64,000 bases of DNA from Methylobacterium platani (GTDB taxonomy: Bacteria; Pseudomonadota; Alphaproteobacteria; Rhizobiales; Beijerinckiaceae): NCBI RefSeq assembly GCF_001653715.1, contig NZ_LWHQ01000074.1:16387-80386 (forward strand), written 5' to 3'. Shown one piece after another: positions 41,958 through 50,777 of this stretch (position 1 is its first letter; every line of letters starts with the position of its first letter). The translations under genes and the position numbers were made by a program. Under the pieces are notes generated by a model, which saw only the letters and a program-made list of their open reading frames with translations, searched no databases and was not told the DNA's origin.

Positions 41958-41996
41958 GGAACTGCCGCCTTACGAGACGATGAGCAAGGGTGTCAT

Positions 41997-42536
41997 TCAG
42001 ACCGGGATGACCTCGATCCGGTCAGCGGGCAGCGTCCGCCACCAAGCGTCCGGTGCCCGGAACGCCTCGTAGGTCAGCCGGAGAACGTCCTCGGGTTGGC
42101 GGTGGGCCGGGTCGAGCCGGCCCCGCGCCTTGTTGCGCGCCACCAGCACCTCCCAGGGCACGTCGAACAGCTTCCACTCGACGGCGAGGCCGTGTGCCTC
42201 GACGATCGCGAGCTCGCGCGCGAAGACCTCGCGCGTCAGGTGGGTGTCGGCCATCACCACGCTGAAGCCCTGCGCGAGGGCGGCTTGCAGCGCCGCCTCC
42301 TTCACCCGGTGCAGCAGGGCTTGCGCCTCGCCGTCGTAGCCACCGCGCCGCACCTCCCAGTACATCTGGCGGTCGGGCGGCCAGAGCGCCTGCCGCAGGT
42401 CGTCGAGGGTGAGGTGCACCCAACCCTCGCGCGGATCGAACCGGCGCGCGTAGGTCGTCTTGCCCGCCCCCGGACAACCGATCAGGCCGACGACCCGCTG
42501 GCGGGGCATCAGCCCACCCTCGACGATCGGGGACAT
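41997..42536 (-). CDS. P-loop kinase (polynucleotide-kinase-like, AAA_33 type)
   Basis: The 179-aa protein has Walker A VVGLIGCPGAGKTTYARRF, an LTLDDLRQALWPP segment and VVMADTHLTREVFAREL. The later ARNKARGRLDPAHRQPEDVL resembles the lid of polynucleotide-kinase-type P-loop enzymes. Such proteins phosphorylate nucleic acid 5' ends or small molecules. The ATG is two bases after the stop of the 330-aa gene, so both belong to the operon that starts with the second FecCD-type ABC transporter. What a kinase does with a metal/corrinoid transporter is not known. Start could also be ATG 42509. Confidence 0.75.
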   Translation of the reverse strand: MSPIVEGGLMPRQRVVGLIGCPGAGKTTYARRFDPREGWVHLTLDDLRQALWPPDRQMYWEVRRGGYDGEAQALLHRVKEAALQAALAQGFSVVMADTHLTREVFARELAIVEAHGLAVEWKLFDVPWEVLVARNKARGRLDPAHRQPEDVLRLTYEAFRAPDAWWRTLPADRIEVIPV

Positions 42537-42538
42537 GG

Positions 42539-43531
42539 TCAGGCGTGGATGTCGGCGGCCTCGTCCTCATCGTCGCCGGGGCCGGCCTCGACGGTCTCGC
42601 CGCGCAGGTAGCGGCTCTGCGCCTCCGCCACCCGCCGGGCTCCTTGCGCGTGCCGGCTCGATACCGCGCCGCCGTGATCCTCGGCCCCGTGCTTGACGGC
42701 GACCAGCGCCGGATCGCCCCAGAGCTGCAGCAGCACCTGGAACGCCGCCAGGCGCTCGGGATCGAAGGCGATGCGCTGCCCCTGCATGTCCTTGTAGGGA
42801 TGGGCCGGGTGCAGGGCGGCGCAGGGCACGAGGCCGGCCGGGATCGGGGTCGTTGCGGCGTGAGTGCGTCCGCTCCGCAGGAGCTTCGGCAGGACGTGGG
42901 TGTGCGGTCCCTCCGGGCTGGTGCCGCCGGAGGGCGGGATCGGGGCGTAGACCTCGATGCGACCGAAGCGCGCGAGAAAGACCCGGTGGGGGCTCATGGC
43001 GACGAGGCGCGGCCCGATCGGGTTTCCGGGCGCGAACAGGGGCCGCCCGGCCCCCGCCCGCAGGCAGGCGACGACCTCGGGATCGCAGCTCCGTACACAG
43101 GCGTCGATGGCGAAGAGATCGAGGCCGAGATCGAACAGCACCCCGTCGCGGTCCTCGGGCCGGGCCGCCTCGTGATCGGGGCCGAGTTCCGTCACCACGC
43201 CGCGCCGGTTCATGGCACAGGCACCCTCGGGCAGGCAGAGCGCCACCGCGTGGTTCCAGCCGGAGGCGACCGCCGTCTCGTAGGCGACCGGGCGCAGGTC
43301 GGGGTCGGGCCGCAACGCGATGGCCCCGCGGGCCGTCGCCATCCCGAGGCGATCGTCGGGCAGTGCGGAGACGGGCTCGTTGGGATCACGCATGAACTCG
43401 GCGATCGCCCCGAAGCTGCCGAGACTCCAGGCCGTGCCCGGATCGCGCAAGGAGTCCCGCAGCAGCGCCTCGACGGCGTCGCGGTCAGGAGCAGTCTTAT
43501 GCTCAGGAGCGGTCTTGGCCGGCTGGGTCAT
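42539..43531 (-). CDS. Conserved hypothetical protein of the ABC operon
   Basis: The 330-aa soluble protein has no family I can name with confidence. Notable segments are ALLRDSLRDPGTAWSLGSFG, ASGWNHAVALCLPEGACAMN, FDLGLDLFAIDACVRSCDPE, SPHRVFLARFGRIEVYAPIP, GPHTHVLPKLLRSGRTHAAT and ALHPAHPYKDMQGQRIAFDP. The GPHTHxLP-x-LL...H-T and HPAHPY motifs contain several His and could bind metal. Its start lies 28 bases inside the end of the upstream ATPase gene, so it is translationally coupled to it. It probably assists or uses the compound brought in by the transporter. Confidence 0.65.
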   Translation of the reverse strand: MTQPAKTAPEHKTAPDRDAVEALLRDSLRDPGTAWSLGSFGAIAEFMRDPNEPVSALPDDRLGMATARGAIALRPDPDLRPVAYETAVASGWNHAVALCLPEGACAMNRRGVVTELGPDHEAARPEDRDGVLFDLGLDLFAIDACVRSCDPEVVACLRAGAGRPLFAPGNPIGPRLVAMSPHRVFLARFGRIEVYAPIPPSGGTSPEGPHTHVLPKLLRSGRTHAATTPIPAGLVPCAALHPAHPYKDMQGQRIAFDPERLAAFQVLLQLWGDPALVAVKHGAEDHGGAVSSRHAQGARRVAEAQSRYLRGETVEAGPGDDEDEAADIHA

Positions 43532-44324
43532 GGTCGTCCTCCCGGAGGCGCCCCGAGCGATGCCAGGGCAGGATGTAGGATGTGCCGTCGGCGTCGGTGC
43601 CGCGCAGGACCGTGATGCCGAAGGCGGCCCGCAGCAGCGGATCGGTCAGGGCAAGGGCGGGCCTCGCGTCGGCGACGATCCGGCCCTCGCTCAGCACCAC
43701 GAGCCGGTCGCAGAAGCGGGCGGCCAGGGTGAGGTCGTGCAGGACAGCGACAACGCCGGTGCCAGCGCGGCTGATCCCGCGCAGGAGACTCATCGCGTCG
43801 AGCTGGTGGGCCGGGTCGAGGGCGGTGATCGGCTCGTCGGCGAGGAGGATCTCGGCCTCTACCGCGAGCGCGCGGGCGAGCAGCACCCGCATCCGCTCGC
43901 CCGAAGACAGGCTCGGCTCCGTCCGCTCGCGCAGGTGGGTGACGTCGGCGCGCGCCATCGCCCGGGCGACCGCGGCGTGATCGGCCTCGCTCGGGCCTGC
44001 GAAGGCGCGCCGGTGCGGCAGGCGCCCGAGGGCGACGACCTCGGAAACGCGCATCGGCCAGCCGATCCCGGCCGATTGAACCAGAACAGCGAGGCGGCGT
44101 GCCCGCTCATCCCGGGAGATCGCGGACAGAGGCCGGCCGTCGAGGAGGACGTGGCCGGCTGATGGCGGCACGAGTCCGGCAAGCGCCCGCATGAGCGTGG
44201 TCTTGCCCGCCCCGTTCGGGCCGACGAGGCCGACGAACTCGCCGGCCTCCACCGACAGCGAGACCCCGTCGAGGATGGAACGGTCCTGAAGCCGGACCCT
44301 AAGCTCTTCGGCGGACAGCCTCAT
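43503..44324 (-). CDS. FecCD-type ABC transporter ATPase (second system)
   Basis: The 273-aa ATPase has Walker A GLVGPNGAGKTTLMRALAGL, Q-loop LAVLVQSAGIGWPMRV, signature EPSLSSGERMRVLLARALAV, Walker B EILLADEPITALDPAHQ and switch His in VVAVLHDLTLAARFCDRL. ATG 44324 overlaps the stop of the permease gene (ATGA). The C-terminal tail is long and acidic/basic (GRLREDDHDPAGQDRS). It serves the second FecCD permease and binding protein. Substrate probably corrinoid, haem or siderophore; the exact one is unclear. Confidence 0.9.
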   Translation of the reverse strand: MRLSAEELRVRLQDRSILDGVSLSVEAGEFVGLVGPNGAGKTTLMRALAGLVPPSAGHVLLDGRPLSAISRDERARRLAVLVQSAGIGWPMRVSEVVALGRLPHRRAFAGPSEADHAAVARAMARADVTHLRERTEPSLSSGERMRVLLARALAVEAEILLADEPITALDPAHQLDAMSLLRGISRAGTGVVAVLHDLTLAARFCDRLVVLSEGRIVADARPALALTDPLLRAAFGITVLRGTDADGTSYILPWHRSGRLREDDHDPAGQDRS

Positions 44325-45349
44325 CGACCTCGCCCCTGCCGGAACAGCAGCGCGATCAAGAACGGCGCCCCGACCAAAGCCGTGACGACGCCGAGCTTCA
44401 GCTCGGGCCGCGTCGGCAGCAGGCGCACGACGAGGTCGGCGCCGAGCACCAAGACCGCGCCGAGGAGCCCGCTCGGCCACAGGCTGGCTCCGGGACGGGC
44501 TCCGACCAGCGGCCGCACGAGGTGGGGAACGACGAGGCCGACGAAGCCGATTGCTCCGCTCACCGCGACGCCGCTGCCCACCGCCAAAGCCGCCCCGGTG
44601 ACGATGCGGATGCGAACCGAGACGAGGTCGAAGCCAAGGCTCGCGGCCGTGTCCTCGCCGAGCGCCAGGGCATCGAGGGCGCGGGCGGTCGAGAGCATCA
44701 GGATCCAGCCCAGGATCATCAGCGGCAGGCAGAGCCAGACGTGATCCATGCTGCGGTCGGCGAGCGAGCCCATCAGCCAGAACACGATCTCCAGGGCGGC
44801 GTAGGGATTGGGCGCGAGGTTGAGGGCGAGCGCCGTCAGCGCGCCGGCAAGGCTCGACAGACCGACACCGGCGAGGATCAGCCCGAGTGTGCCGGTGCCG
44901 CGGGCGGCGAGCAGGTTGACGCCGAGCGCCGCGAGGGCCGCGCCGGCGATGCCGCCGAGCGGCAGGGCGAGCGTCAGGCTGCCGGCGAGCCCGCCGTAGA
45001 ACACCACCACCGCCCCGAGCGCGGCGGCCGACGAGATGCCGAGGATGCCCGGGTCGGCGAGCGGATTGCGCAGGTAGCCCTGCATCACCGCCCCGGTCAG
45101 ACCGAGGCTGAAGCCGACGAGCGCACCGAGGAGCGCACGGGGCAGGCGCAACTCCATCAGGACCAGGGCCGGGAGGGTGGAGCGGCCAGCGAGCCAGTCG
45201 CCGAGGGCTGCCGGGAGATCGAGAGCGGCGTAGCCGACCGCGACAGAGGCGACGATCAGGATCGCCGTCAGGAGGACCAACCCCGCGACGAGGCGTCGGC
45301 TGCTGGCCTGCGGCGTCGTTCGTGTCACGAAGGACATCGGAGCGTTCAT
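44321..45349 (-). CDS. FecCD-type ABC permease (second system)
   Basis: The 342-aa membrane protein shows family segments LPRALLGALVGFSLGLTGAV, MQGYLRNPLADPGILGISSA, IVFWLMGSLADRSMDHVWLC and GAIGFVGLVVPHLVRPLVGA, matching BtuC/FecCD permeases. About ten TM segments are visible. Its start overlaps the stop of the binding-protein gene (ATGA at 45346-45349), and its stop overlaps the ATPase start, so binding protein, permease and ATPase are tightly coupled. A remnant of a TonB receptor lies just upstream of the operon. Confidence 0.9.
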   Translation of the reverse strand: MNAPMSFVTRTTPQASSRRLVAGLVLLTAILIVASVAVGYAALDLPAALGDWLAGRSTLPALVLMELRLPRALLGALVGFSLGLTGAVMQGYLRNPLADPGILGISSAAALGAVVVFYGGLAGSLTLALPLGGIAGAALAALGVNLLAARGTGTLGLILAGVGLSSLAGALTALALNLAPNPYAALEIVFWLMGSLADRSMDHVWLCLPLMILGWILMLSTARALDALALGEDTAASLGFDLVSVRIRIVTGAALAVGSGVAVSGAIGFVGLVVPHLVRPLVGARPGASLWPSGLLGAVLVLGADLVVRLLPTRPELKLGVVTALVGAPFLIALLFRQGRGR

Positions 45350-46215
45350 GGGGTCTTCATCGGGGTGCGCGCTCTCGCTGCGGCCGCGAGCCGGACGACG
45401 ACCTCGGCGACCTGCGGACCGGGACAGGTCCAGAGGCGGTTGGGGATCGGAACCGTGCGCCCCTGCGCGCGCAGCCTCTCAAGGATTGGGTGGTGCAGTA
45501 GGGCGTCGGCGAGGGACGGCGTGCCCGTCTCACCGGCGTCGACGACGACGAGGTCGGCATCGGCCAGGGCAGCGGCCTCGAGCGGCACCGAGCCGGTGCG
45601 GTCGCGGCCGATCTCGGCGGCGACGTTGACGAGGCCGGCGGCTCGGATGATCGCGTCGCCGAGGCTGCCGGGCGAGACCGTGAAGGCGTTCGGGCGCAGG
45701 ACCAGGACGCGCAGACGGCGGGAGGCCGGCACGACGCGCGCGAGGGTGGCGTCGAGCTCCGCCACCATCGCTTCCCCGCGTTCCGGATGGCCGACGGCCG
45801 CTGCGACCTGGCGGATCTGGGCGCGCACGCCGTCGAAATTGGCCGGTACGCCGAGTTCGAGCGGCGGGAAGCCGATCCGCTTGAGGAGCCCGACCGTGGT
45901 GCGGGTAGTGAAGGCTCCGGCGATGACGAGGTCGGGCTTCAAGGCCACGATCTCCTCCGCGAGACCCCGTGTGACCGGCACGCCGGCGGCTTGCGCCGCC
46001 ACGGTCGAGCCGCGCGGATCGCCGGCGAGGTAGGTCACCGCCGCGACCTGCCCGCGATCGGCCAGCCTCAGCACGAGCTCGTCCGCGCACAGGTTCAACG
46101 AGACGATCCGCGACGGCCAGCCCGGCACGGCAGGGTTCTCCCGTGCCGGTGCCGGACTGGCAGCCAAGGAGGTAGCTATACCACCCATGACCCCGAGAAG
46201 GCGCAACGCCCGCAT
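45346..46215 (-). CDS. ABC substrate-binding protein (BtuF/FhuD type, second system)
   Basis: The 289-aa exported protein has a signal peptide (MRALRLLGVMGGIATSLAAS-PAPA), then RIVSLNLCADELVLRLADRG, EEIVALKPDLVIAGAFTTRT and VPANFDGVRAQIRQVAAAVG. These belong to the class III periplasmic binding-protein fold used for corrinoids, haem and siderophores. RLWTCPGPQVAEVV ends the protein. It is the first intact gene of the minus-strand operon. The 12 bp in front are followed by the last codons of a lost TonB receptor. Specificity cannot be read from sequence; the arrangement parallels the B12 cluster on the left. Confidence 0.88.
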   Translation of the reverse strand: MRALRLLGVMGGIATSLAASPAPARENPAVPGWPSRIVSLNLCADELVLRLADRGQVAAVTYLAGDPRGSTVAAQAAGVPVTRGLAEEIVALKPDLVIAGAFTTRTTVGLLKRIGFPPLELGVPANFDGVRAQIRQVAAAVGHPERGEAMVAELDATLARVVPASRRLRVLVLRPNAFTVSPGSLGDAIIRAAGLVNVAAEIGRDRTGSVPLEAAALADADLVVVDAGETGTPSLADALLHHPILERLRAQGRTVPIPNRLWTCPGPQVAEVVVRLAAAARARTPMKTP

Positions 46216-46227
46216 TCGCGCCCGTCT

Positions 46228-46308
46228 CTAGAACGAGGTCACGCGCACGCCGCCATAGACGGCGAGGCCCGCGCCGAGGAAGCCGGTCGGGTTCTGATAG
46301 CGCTGGTC
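46228..46308 (-). pseudogene. 3' remnant of a TonB-dependent receptor gene
   Basis: Minus-strand reading gives DQRYQNPTGFLGAGLAVYGG-VRVTSF before TAG at 46228-46230. Receptors of this type end in just such a 'RYQNPTGFLGAGxAVYxGxRVTF' strand with a terminal Phe. Homology stops at about 46308, and the rest of the receptor is not in the window. The next gene on the right is a tyrosine integrase, whose arrival probably removed it. Confidence 0.75.
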
Positions 46309-46390
46309 GTGTACTCTTATCGATGATGATGGACGCAGGTTCGAAAATCGGCTTGAACGCGATCCAAATGCCCTCGGAAGCCTGCCTGCG

Positions 46391-47563
46391 ATGTCGGATC
46401 TCTCCCCTGCCCTCCCCCCGGATCCGACCCTTGCCCGGGAGCGTGACCTTGACGCCCTCGCCGGACTTCTGCCCTTCGACGCTCGCGAGCGACTGGCTGT
46501 CCTCCTCACCGACGAGGACGCTGCCACCCTCAAGCACCTTGCCCGCTCCGGCATGGGCGCCAACACGCTGCGGGCGCTCGCCTCCGACCTCAGCTACCTC
46601 GAGGCCTGGTGCCTGGCTGCAACCAGTCATCCCCTGCCCTGGCCTGCCACCGAGGCCCTGGCGCTGAAGTTCGTCGCCCATCACCTCTGGGATCCGGCCG
46701 AGCGCGAGAGCGATCCCCGTCATGGCATGCCCGGCGCGGTCGAGGATGATCTGAGGGCCCGCGGCCTACTGCGAGTCGCCGGACCGCACGCGGTCTCGAC
46801 CGTGCGTCGGCGTCTCGCCCACTGGTCGACCCTGCACCGCTTCCGCGGGGTCGAAGGTCCCTTCAAGGCTCCGCGCCTGCGCACCGCCCTATCGTTGGCC
46901 GTGCGGGCGAACCGGCGGCCTCGCGCTCGTAAGAGTCAGCGGGCGGTCACCGCCGCGGTGATCGAGAAATTGCTCACCACCTGCCTGTACGAGCATCGGC
47001 TGGTCGACATGCGCGATCGTGCGCTGCTGCTGGTCGCCTTCGCGTCCGGCGGGCGCCGGCGGGCTGAGGTCGCGGGCTTACGGGTCGAGGACCTGATGCA
47101 CGACGCTCCCGTGCCGCGCGATCCGGCCGATCCGGACAGCCCTACCGTGCCGAAGCTCACGATCCGGCTCGGGCGCACGAAGACTACGACGGCGGAGGAC
47201 GATGCCCGGGTGGTGGTGATCGGGCGTGTCGCCACCGCTCTGCTCGACTGGCTGGCGCTCGCAAAGATCGAGAGCGGAGCGGTGTTTCGGCGCATCGACC
47301 GTTGGGGTCGGCTCGGATCGGTGGGGCTTGATCCGCAGAGCGTGAACGCGATCCTCAAAGCACGATGCGCCCGGGTAGGCCTCGACCCGGCACTGTTCTC
47401 AGCCCATGGGCTGCGCTCAGGGTTCATGACCGAGGCTGGACGGCAGGGTGTCCCGTTGCCCGAGGCGATGCAGCTGTCGCAGCACCGCTCGGTGCAGCAG
47501 GCAGCGCGCTACTACAACGAGGCCGAGATCGACAAAGGCAAGGCCGTCCGACTGATCGGATGA
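46391..47563 (+). CDS. Tyrosine-type site-specific recombinase (second integrase)
   Basis: The 390-aa recombinase has the N-terminal core-binding part LARSGMGANTLRALASDLSY and the catalytic domain with Arg in FASGGRRRAEVAGLRVEDLM, Lys in IRLGRTKTTTAEDDARV, box II SAHGLRSGFMTEAGR (HxxR) and SQHRSVQQAARYYNEAEI with the Tyr nucleophile. All catalytic residues appear present. It lies where the second uptake operon lost its TonB receptor, so it may have caused or followed that loss. It is unlike the integrase at 26121 in sequence. Confidence 0.88.
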   Translation: MSDLSPALPPDPTLARERDLDALAGLLPFDARERLAVLLTDEDAATLKHLARSGMGANTLRALASDLSYLEAWCLAATSHPLPWPATEALALKFVAHHLWDPAERESDPRHGMPGAVEDDLRARGLLRVAGPHAVSTVRRRLAHWSTLHRFRGVEGPFKAPRLRTALSLAVRANRRPRARKSQRAVTAAVIEKLLTTCLYEHRLVDMRDRALLLVAFASGGRRRAEVAGLRVEDLMHDAPVPRDPADPDSPTVPKLTIRLGRTKTTTAEDDARVVVIGRVATALLDWLALAKIESGAVFRRIDRWGRLGSVGLDPQSVNAILKARCARVGLDPALFSAHGLRSGFMTEAGRQGVPLPEAMQLSQHRSVQQAARYYNEAEIDKGKAVRLIG

Positions 47564-47936
47564 GGCGAAGAGCAGCACAGGTGAGGTGAAAAACAGCTGG
47601 AGAGTTTCACCGCGGATCGAGGCATTCTGATCGGCGGGCGCATGATCACCGCCGACCTGCCTGAGGTTCGCGGATCACCCCGAGCTGTCACGGCGTCGCG
47701 GGGTTCAGGATCGAACCTCGCGATCCGACGACCACGCTCCCACACTTCGGCACTCGATGGACCAGCAACCGCGCAGGCACCAACCGCAACTCCGTCATCG
47801 CTTCGCACGTCAAGAGCACGCGCTACGAAAATCCAGTCATCTTCGGGATTATATAGGTCGAGCAGGTCGAGGTGTTTTATTATAAGTATTTGATCCGCAT
47901 TGGCGCGGCTTTGTTCTCGCATCAACTAAGTATTGA
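47564..47936. other. Gap with one doubtful minus-strand reading frame
   Basis: Between the second integrase and the epimerase, a minus-strand frame from 47925 begins MMREQSRANADQILIIKHLD and reads protein-like to about 47700 (NPEDDWIFVARALDVRSDDG, RIARFDPEPRDAVTA), then loses quality and runs into the 3' end of the integrase gene. It may be the stump of a gene cut by the insertion. I cannot name it. Confidence 0.3.
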
Positions 47937-48857
47937 TTAATTGGACGCATCTCTCTCAAAAGCTGAGATCAACTTATCAAGATCGTCAATTTCGGGACGC
48001 CAACCCCAATCGTGCCGCGCCTGGGAGTCGCTGAATTTGCTGTACGTCGCGCGCGGCCCGTTCTCTCGTTCATACTTGACAGTGAATTCGGGGAAACGAC
48101 GGACTAGAGCGGCCTCCATCTCCAGCGCTGAAGTTAGGTTTTGAATCCCAGCTAAATTGTAGACCACCCGCGGGACACGCTCGGCAGATGCGTTCATGAT
48201 TTCCAAGGTCCCGCGGACTGCGTCCGACACGTGGAGGAAGGCTCCGAGATCGGATGGGGAGGCCTGCGCAACGTGAGCGCGGCCTTGGATGGCGTCCTCG
48301 ATCATCAATGGGGCCCAATGTCCCGCCGTACGCACCCCTGGCGCCATCATTGTGGGGTAGCGCAGAGCCCGAAAATCCAGCCCGAACTTCGCTCTGTACC
48401 AGCGGCCGACACCCTCTCCGTAAAGCTTGCCGGAGCCGTAGAACAGTGTCGGGCGCTGGACGGTGAAATCGTCTACGACGTCGCCGGTGTCGAGGCCGTA
48501 AGTACCGCGACTGCTGGCGAAGAAGACCTGCTTGATGCCGAGGATACGGGACGCTTCGAGGACGTTCATCGTTCCCTGCACGTTGATCTGATGCGACTCC
48601 CAGTGATTGCTTTCGGATACGACACTGAGCATCGCGCCAAGATGGAAGATGCGCTCCACGCGGTGGGTCTTAATGACGTCGAGCACCTCGCTCATGTTGG
48701 CGACGCTGCCGCGCCGGAACGTCACGTGATCAGGTCGGTCGATCGTGCGATGCAGGTCGAAAATATCGACCGCGACCACGGTCTCGCCCTGGGCCGCGAG
48801 CGCATCGACGAGTCGCCGCCCGATATGGCCGCCGGCACCTGTGATGAGGATCGTCAT
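47937..48857 (-). CDS. NAD-dependent epimerase/dehydratase family protein
   Basis: The 306-aa short-chain dehydrogenase of the extended type shows TGAGGHIGRRLVDALAAQGE (nucleotide loop), FHLGAMLSVVSE, FASSRGTYGLD and the catalytic YGSGK (Tyr-x-x-x-Lys). Members interconvert sugars, dehydrate or oxidise hydroxy acids. It is the last gene of the minus-strand catabolic operon, 30 bp after the amidohydrolase gene. A dehydrogenase step on a hydroxylated intermediate is plausible, but substrate is unknown. Confidence 0.85.
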   Translation of the reverse strand: MTILITGAGGHIGRRLVDALAAQGETVVAVDIFDLHRTIDRPDHVTFRRGSVANMSEVLDVIKTHRVERIFHLGAMLSVVSESNHWESHQINVQGTMNVLEASRILGIKQVFFASSRGTYGLDTGDVVDDFTVQRPTLFYGSGKLYGEGVGRWYRAKFGLDFRALRYPTMMAPGVRTAGHWAPLMIEDAIQGRAHVAQASPSDLGAFLHVSDAVRGTLEIMNASAERVPRVVYNLAGIQNLTSALEMEAALVRRFPEFTVKYERENGPRATYSKFSDSQARHDWGWRPEIDDLDKLISAFERDASN

Positions 48858-48887
48858 TGTCAGGTCTCGTATCGCGTTGGGACGTGT

Positions 48888-49757
48888 TTACGGGAAGCCG
48901 TAGAGCTGACCGGGGTTGTCGACGAGCACGCGGTGCCGCTCGGCGGGATCGGGGATCATGTCGCCGAGGAGGTCGACCAGGAGACCGTCATCCGGGATTG
49001 GGCCGTCGAGCTTGGTGTGCGGCCAGTCCGTGCCCCACACAGCGCGGTCGCCCGCCTGCGCCATGAGGGACTGCACGAAAGGGATCGTATCAGTGTAGGG
49101 GGGCCCTGCACGCGTGGCGCGGTCGCAGCCGCTGATCTTCACCCAGACGTTCTTGTCCTCGAGGAGCCGCCGCAGGGCGATGAAGCCCGGCTGGTACAGC
49201 CCGGGCGAGGCATCGGGATCGGCCATGTGGTCGATCACGACGGGCACGGCCGAACGATGGATCGCGGCGGCGCAATCCGGGATCTGCTCGCCGTTGATAT
49301 GAAGCTGGAGATGCCAGCCGAACCGCGCGAGGCGGTCCCCGAACCGCACGATGTCGTCGATGGTCTCCGTCCCCGGCATCGTGTGCGTCAGGTGGAAGCG
49401 CGCTCCCCGGAAGCCGTGAGCGTTGAGCCTGGCTAACTCGGCGTCGGCGACGTCTAGCGGCACGAGGGCAATACCGCGGTGATTGTCGGGATCGGCTTGG
49501 ATCGTCTCGATGGCGGCGGCGTGATCGTAGCCGTGATTGAGGGTCTGGACGATCACCGCACGATCGAGGCCGAGATGACGCTGAAGCGCCAGGAAGACGT
49601 CCTTGGGCGCATCCGCCGGGGCGGCGTCTCGCGGGACCGCATAGGGAAAGGTCGCGGCAGGGCCGAAGATGTGACAATGGGCATTGCAGGACAACGGCGG
49701 AAGCGTGAGCCGGGGCGAGCGCGGCGTCATGCTGAAGGTGGGGCGGGCGCTGCTCAT
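48888..49757 (-). CDS. Amidohydrolase_2 / lactonase (PDC-hydrolase-like)
   Basis: The 289-aa TIM-barrel amidohydrolase has metal motif SCNAHCHIFGP, RGIALVPLDVADAELA, HLQLHINGEQIPDCAAAIHR, VVIDHMADPDASPGLY, VWVKISGCDR and WGTDWPHTKLD (late Asp). This set is typical of 2-pyrone-4,6-dicarboxylate lactonase and galactarolactone-isomerase-type enzymes. It would hydrolyse a lactone or related ester in the cytoplasm. It sits between the epimerase and enoyl-CoA hydratase genes in a catabolic operon, so a lactone intermediate is likely. The specific lactone is unknown. Confidence 0.82.
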   Translation of the reverse strand: MSSARPTFSMTPRSPRLTLPPLSCNAHCHIFGPAATFPYAVPRDAAPADAPKDVFLALQRHLGLDRAVIVQTLNHGYDHAAAIETIQADPDNHRGIALVPLDVADAELARLNAHGFRGARFHLTHTMPGTETIDDIVRFGDRLARFGWHLQLHINGEQIPDCAAAIHRSAVPVVIDHMADPDASPGLYQPGFIALRRLLEDKNVWVKISGCDRATRAGPPYTDTIPFVQSLMAQAGDRAVWGTDWPHTKLDGPIPDDGLLVDLLGDMIPDPAERHRVLVDNPGQLYGFP

Positions 49758-49830
49758 GAGGTGGTCCCTCGTCCATCGGTCCCTGAGGACCTATGTTCCG
49801 GCCTCGCTGGGGTGCGGCACGATCTGAATG

Positions 49831-50625
49831 TCAGCGCCCGACGAAGACGGGCCTGCGCTTCTCGTTGAAGGCCCGGACGCCCTCGCGACGGTCCTCCGTG
49901 GGAACCATGCGGTTATAGGCCTCCACCTCGAACAGCATGCCGTCGGCGAGGCTCAGGCCCAGCCCGTGGTGCATCGCGCGCTTGGCTTGGCGGATCGCGA
50001 TCGGCGCATTCGCGGCGATGGCCGAAGCGGTCTCGATCGCGTCGGACACTAGGGCGGCAGGATCGCAGAGGCGGTTCACCATTCCCCAGGCGGCGGCATC
50101 CTCGGCCGCGAAGGGGCGTCCCGTCAGCAGGAGTTCCTTGGCGCGGCGCTCGCCGAGGGCGCGCGGCAAGGTCTGCGTCCCGCCCGCCCCCGGCATGATG
50201 CCGAGCGTCACTTCCGGAAGGGCGAAGCGCACGCCCCGTGCGGCATAGATGAAGTCGCAGGCGAGCGCGATCTCGCAGCCGCCGCCGTAGGCCGAACCGT
50301 TCACGGCTGCAATGAGCGGCATTGGGCAATCGATGAGCGCCTTCACCATGCGCTCGAAGATCAGGTGCTGCGCCTGCCAGGCCGCATCGGTGAGGCCGTT
50401 CCGTTCCTTGAGGTCGCCGCCCGCGCAGAAGGCTTTCTGTCCGGCGCCCGTGAGGACGACCGCACGGCAGAATTCCGGGCTTGCGGCCATTTCAGTGAAG
50501 AGGTCGAGCAGATCGAGGCCCATTCGGGTGTTTAGAGCATTTGCCGCGGCCGGCCGGTTGAGCGTGACGAGGAGAACGTTATCGGCGGGTCGGTCCAAGG
50601 TGATTGTCTCGTAGCGTTCCGACAT
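49831..50625 (-). CDS. Enoyl-CoA hydratase/isomerase
   Basis: The 264-aa crotonase-fold protein has oxyanion loop AFCAGGDLKERNG, GSAYGGGCEIALACDFIYAA (Glu144-type) and FALPEVTLGIMPGAGGTQTL (Glu164-type), plus LLLTGRPFAAEDAAAWGMVN. Both catalytic Glu positions are kept, so a hydratase is likely rather than an isomerase. It would hydrate a 2,3-unsaturated acyl-CoA formed by the neighbouring acyl-CoA dehydrogenase. Located between that gene and the amidohydrolase gene on the same strand. Confidence 0.9.
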   Translation of the reverse strand: MSERYETITLDRPADNVLLVTLNRPAAANALNTRMGLDLLDLFTEMAASPEFCRAVVLTGAGQKAFCAGGDLKERNGLTDAAWQAQHLIFERMVKALIDCPMPLIAAVNGSAYGGGCEIALACDFIYAARGVRFALPEVTLGIMPGAGGTQTLPRALGERRAKELLLTGRPFAAEDAAAWGMVNRLCDPAALVSDAIETASAIAANAPIAIRQAKRAMHHGLGLSLADGMLFEVEAYNRMVPTEDRREGVRAFNEKRRPVFVGR

Positions 50626-50678
50626 TGCGCCCTCCCTCTGCGCCGCGGCGGGCGTGGTCTCGTGATCGGATGCGGCCC

Positions 50679-50713
50679 CGGAGCATGATGCGGAGCAAAA
50701 AAGCGGCTTCCCG
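50679..50713. repeat. REP/RIME-like palindromic element, left copy
   Basis: CGGAGCATGATG (50679-50690) and CGGCTTCCCG (50704-50713) are shared with the inverted copy at 52042-52078. The two copies sit on either side of the acyl-CoA dehydrogenase gene. The pattern resembles RIME-type elements of Rhizobiales. Confidence 0.5.
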
Positions 50714-50777
50714 CACTCCTCATGTGTCGGTGCAGTGCGAGAGCCTGTTGCTGTCCGCGTGAGCGTGCATCGTACTT

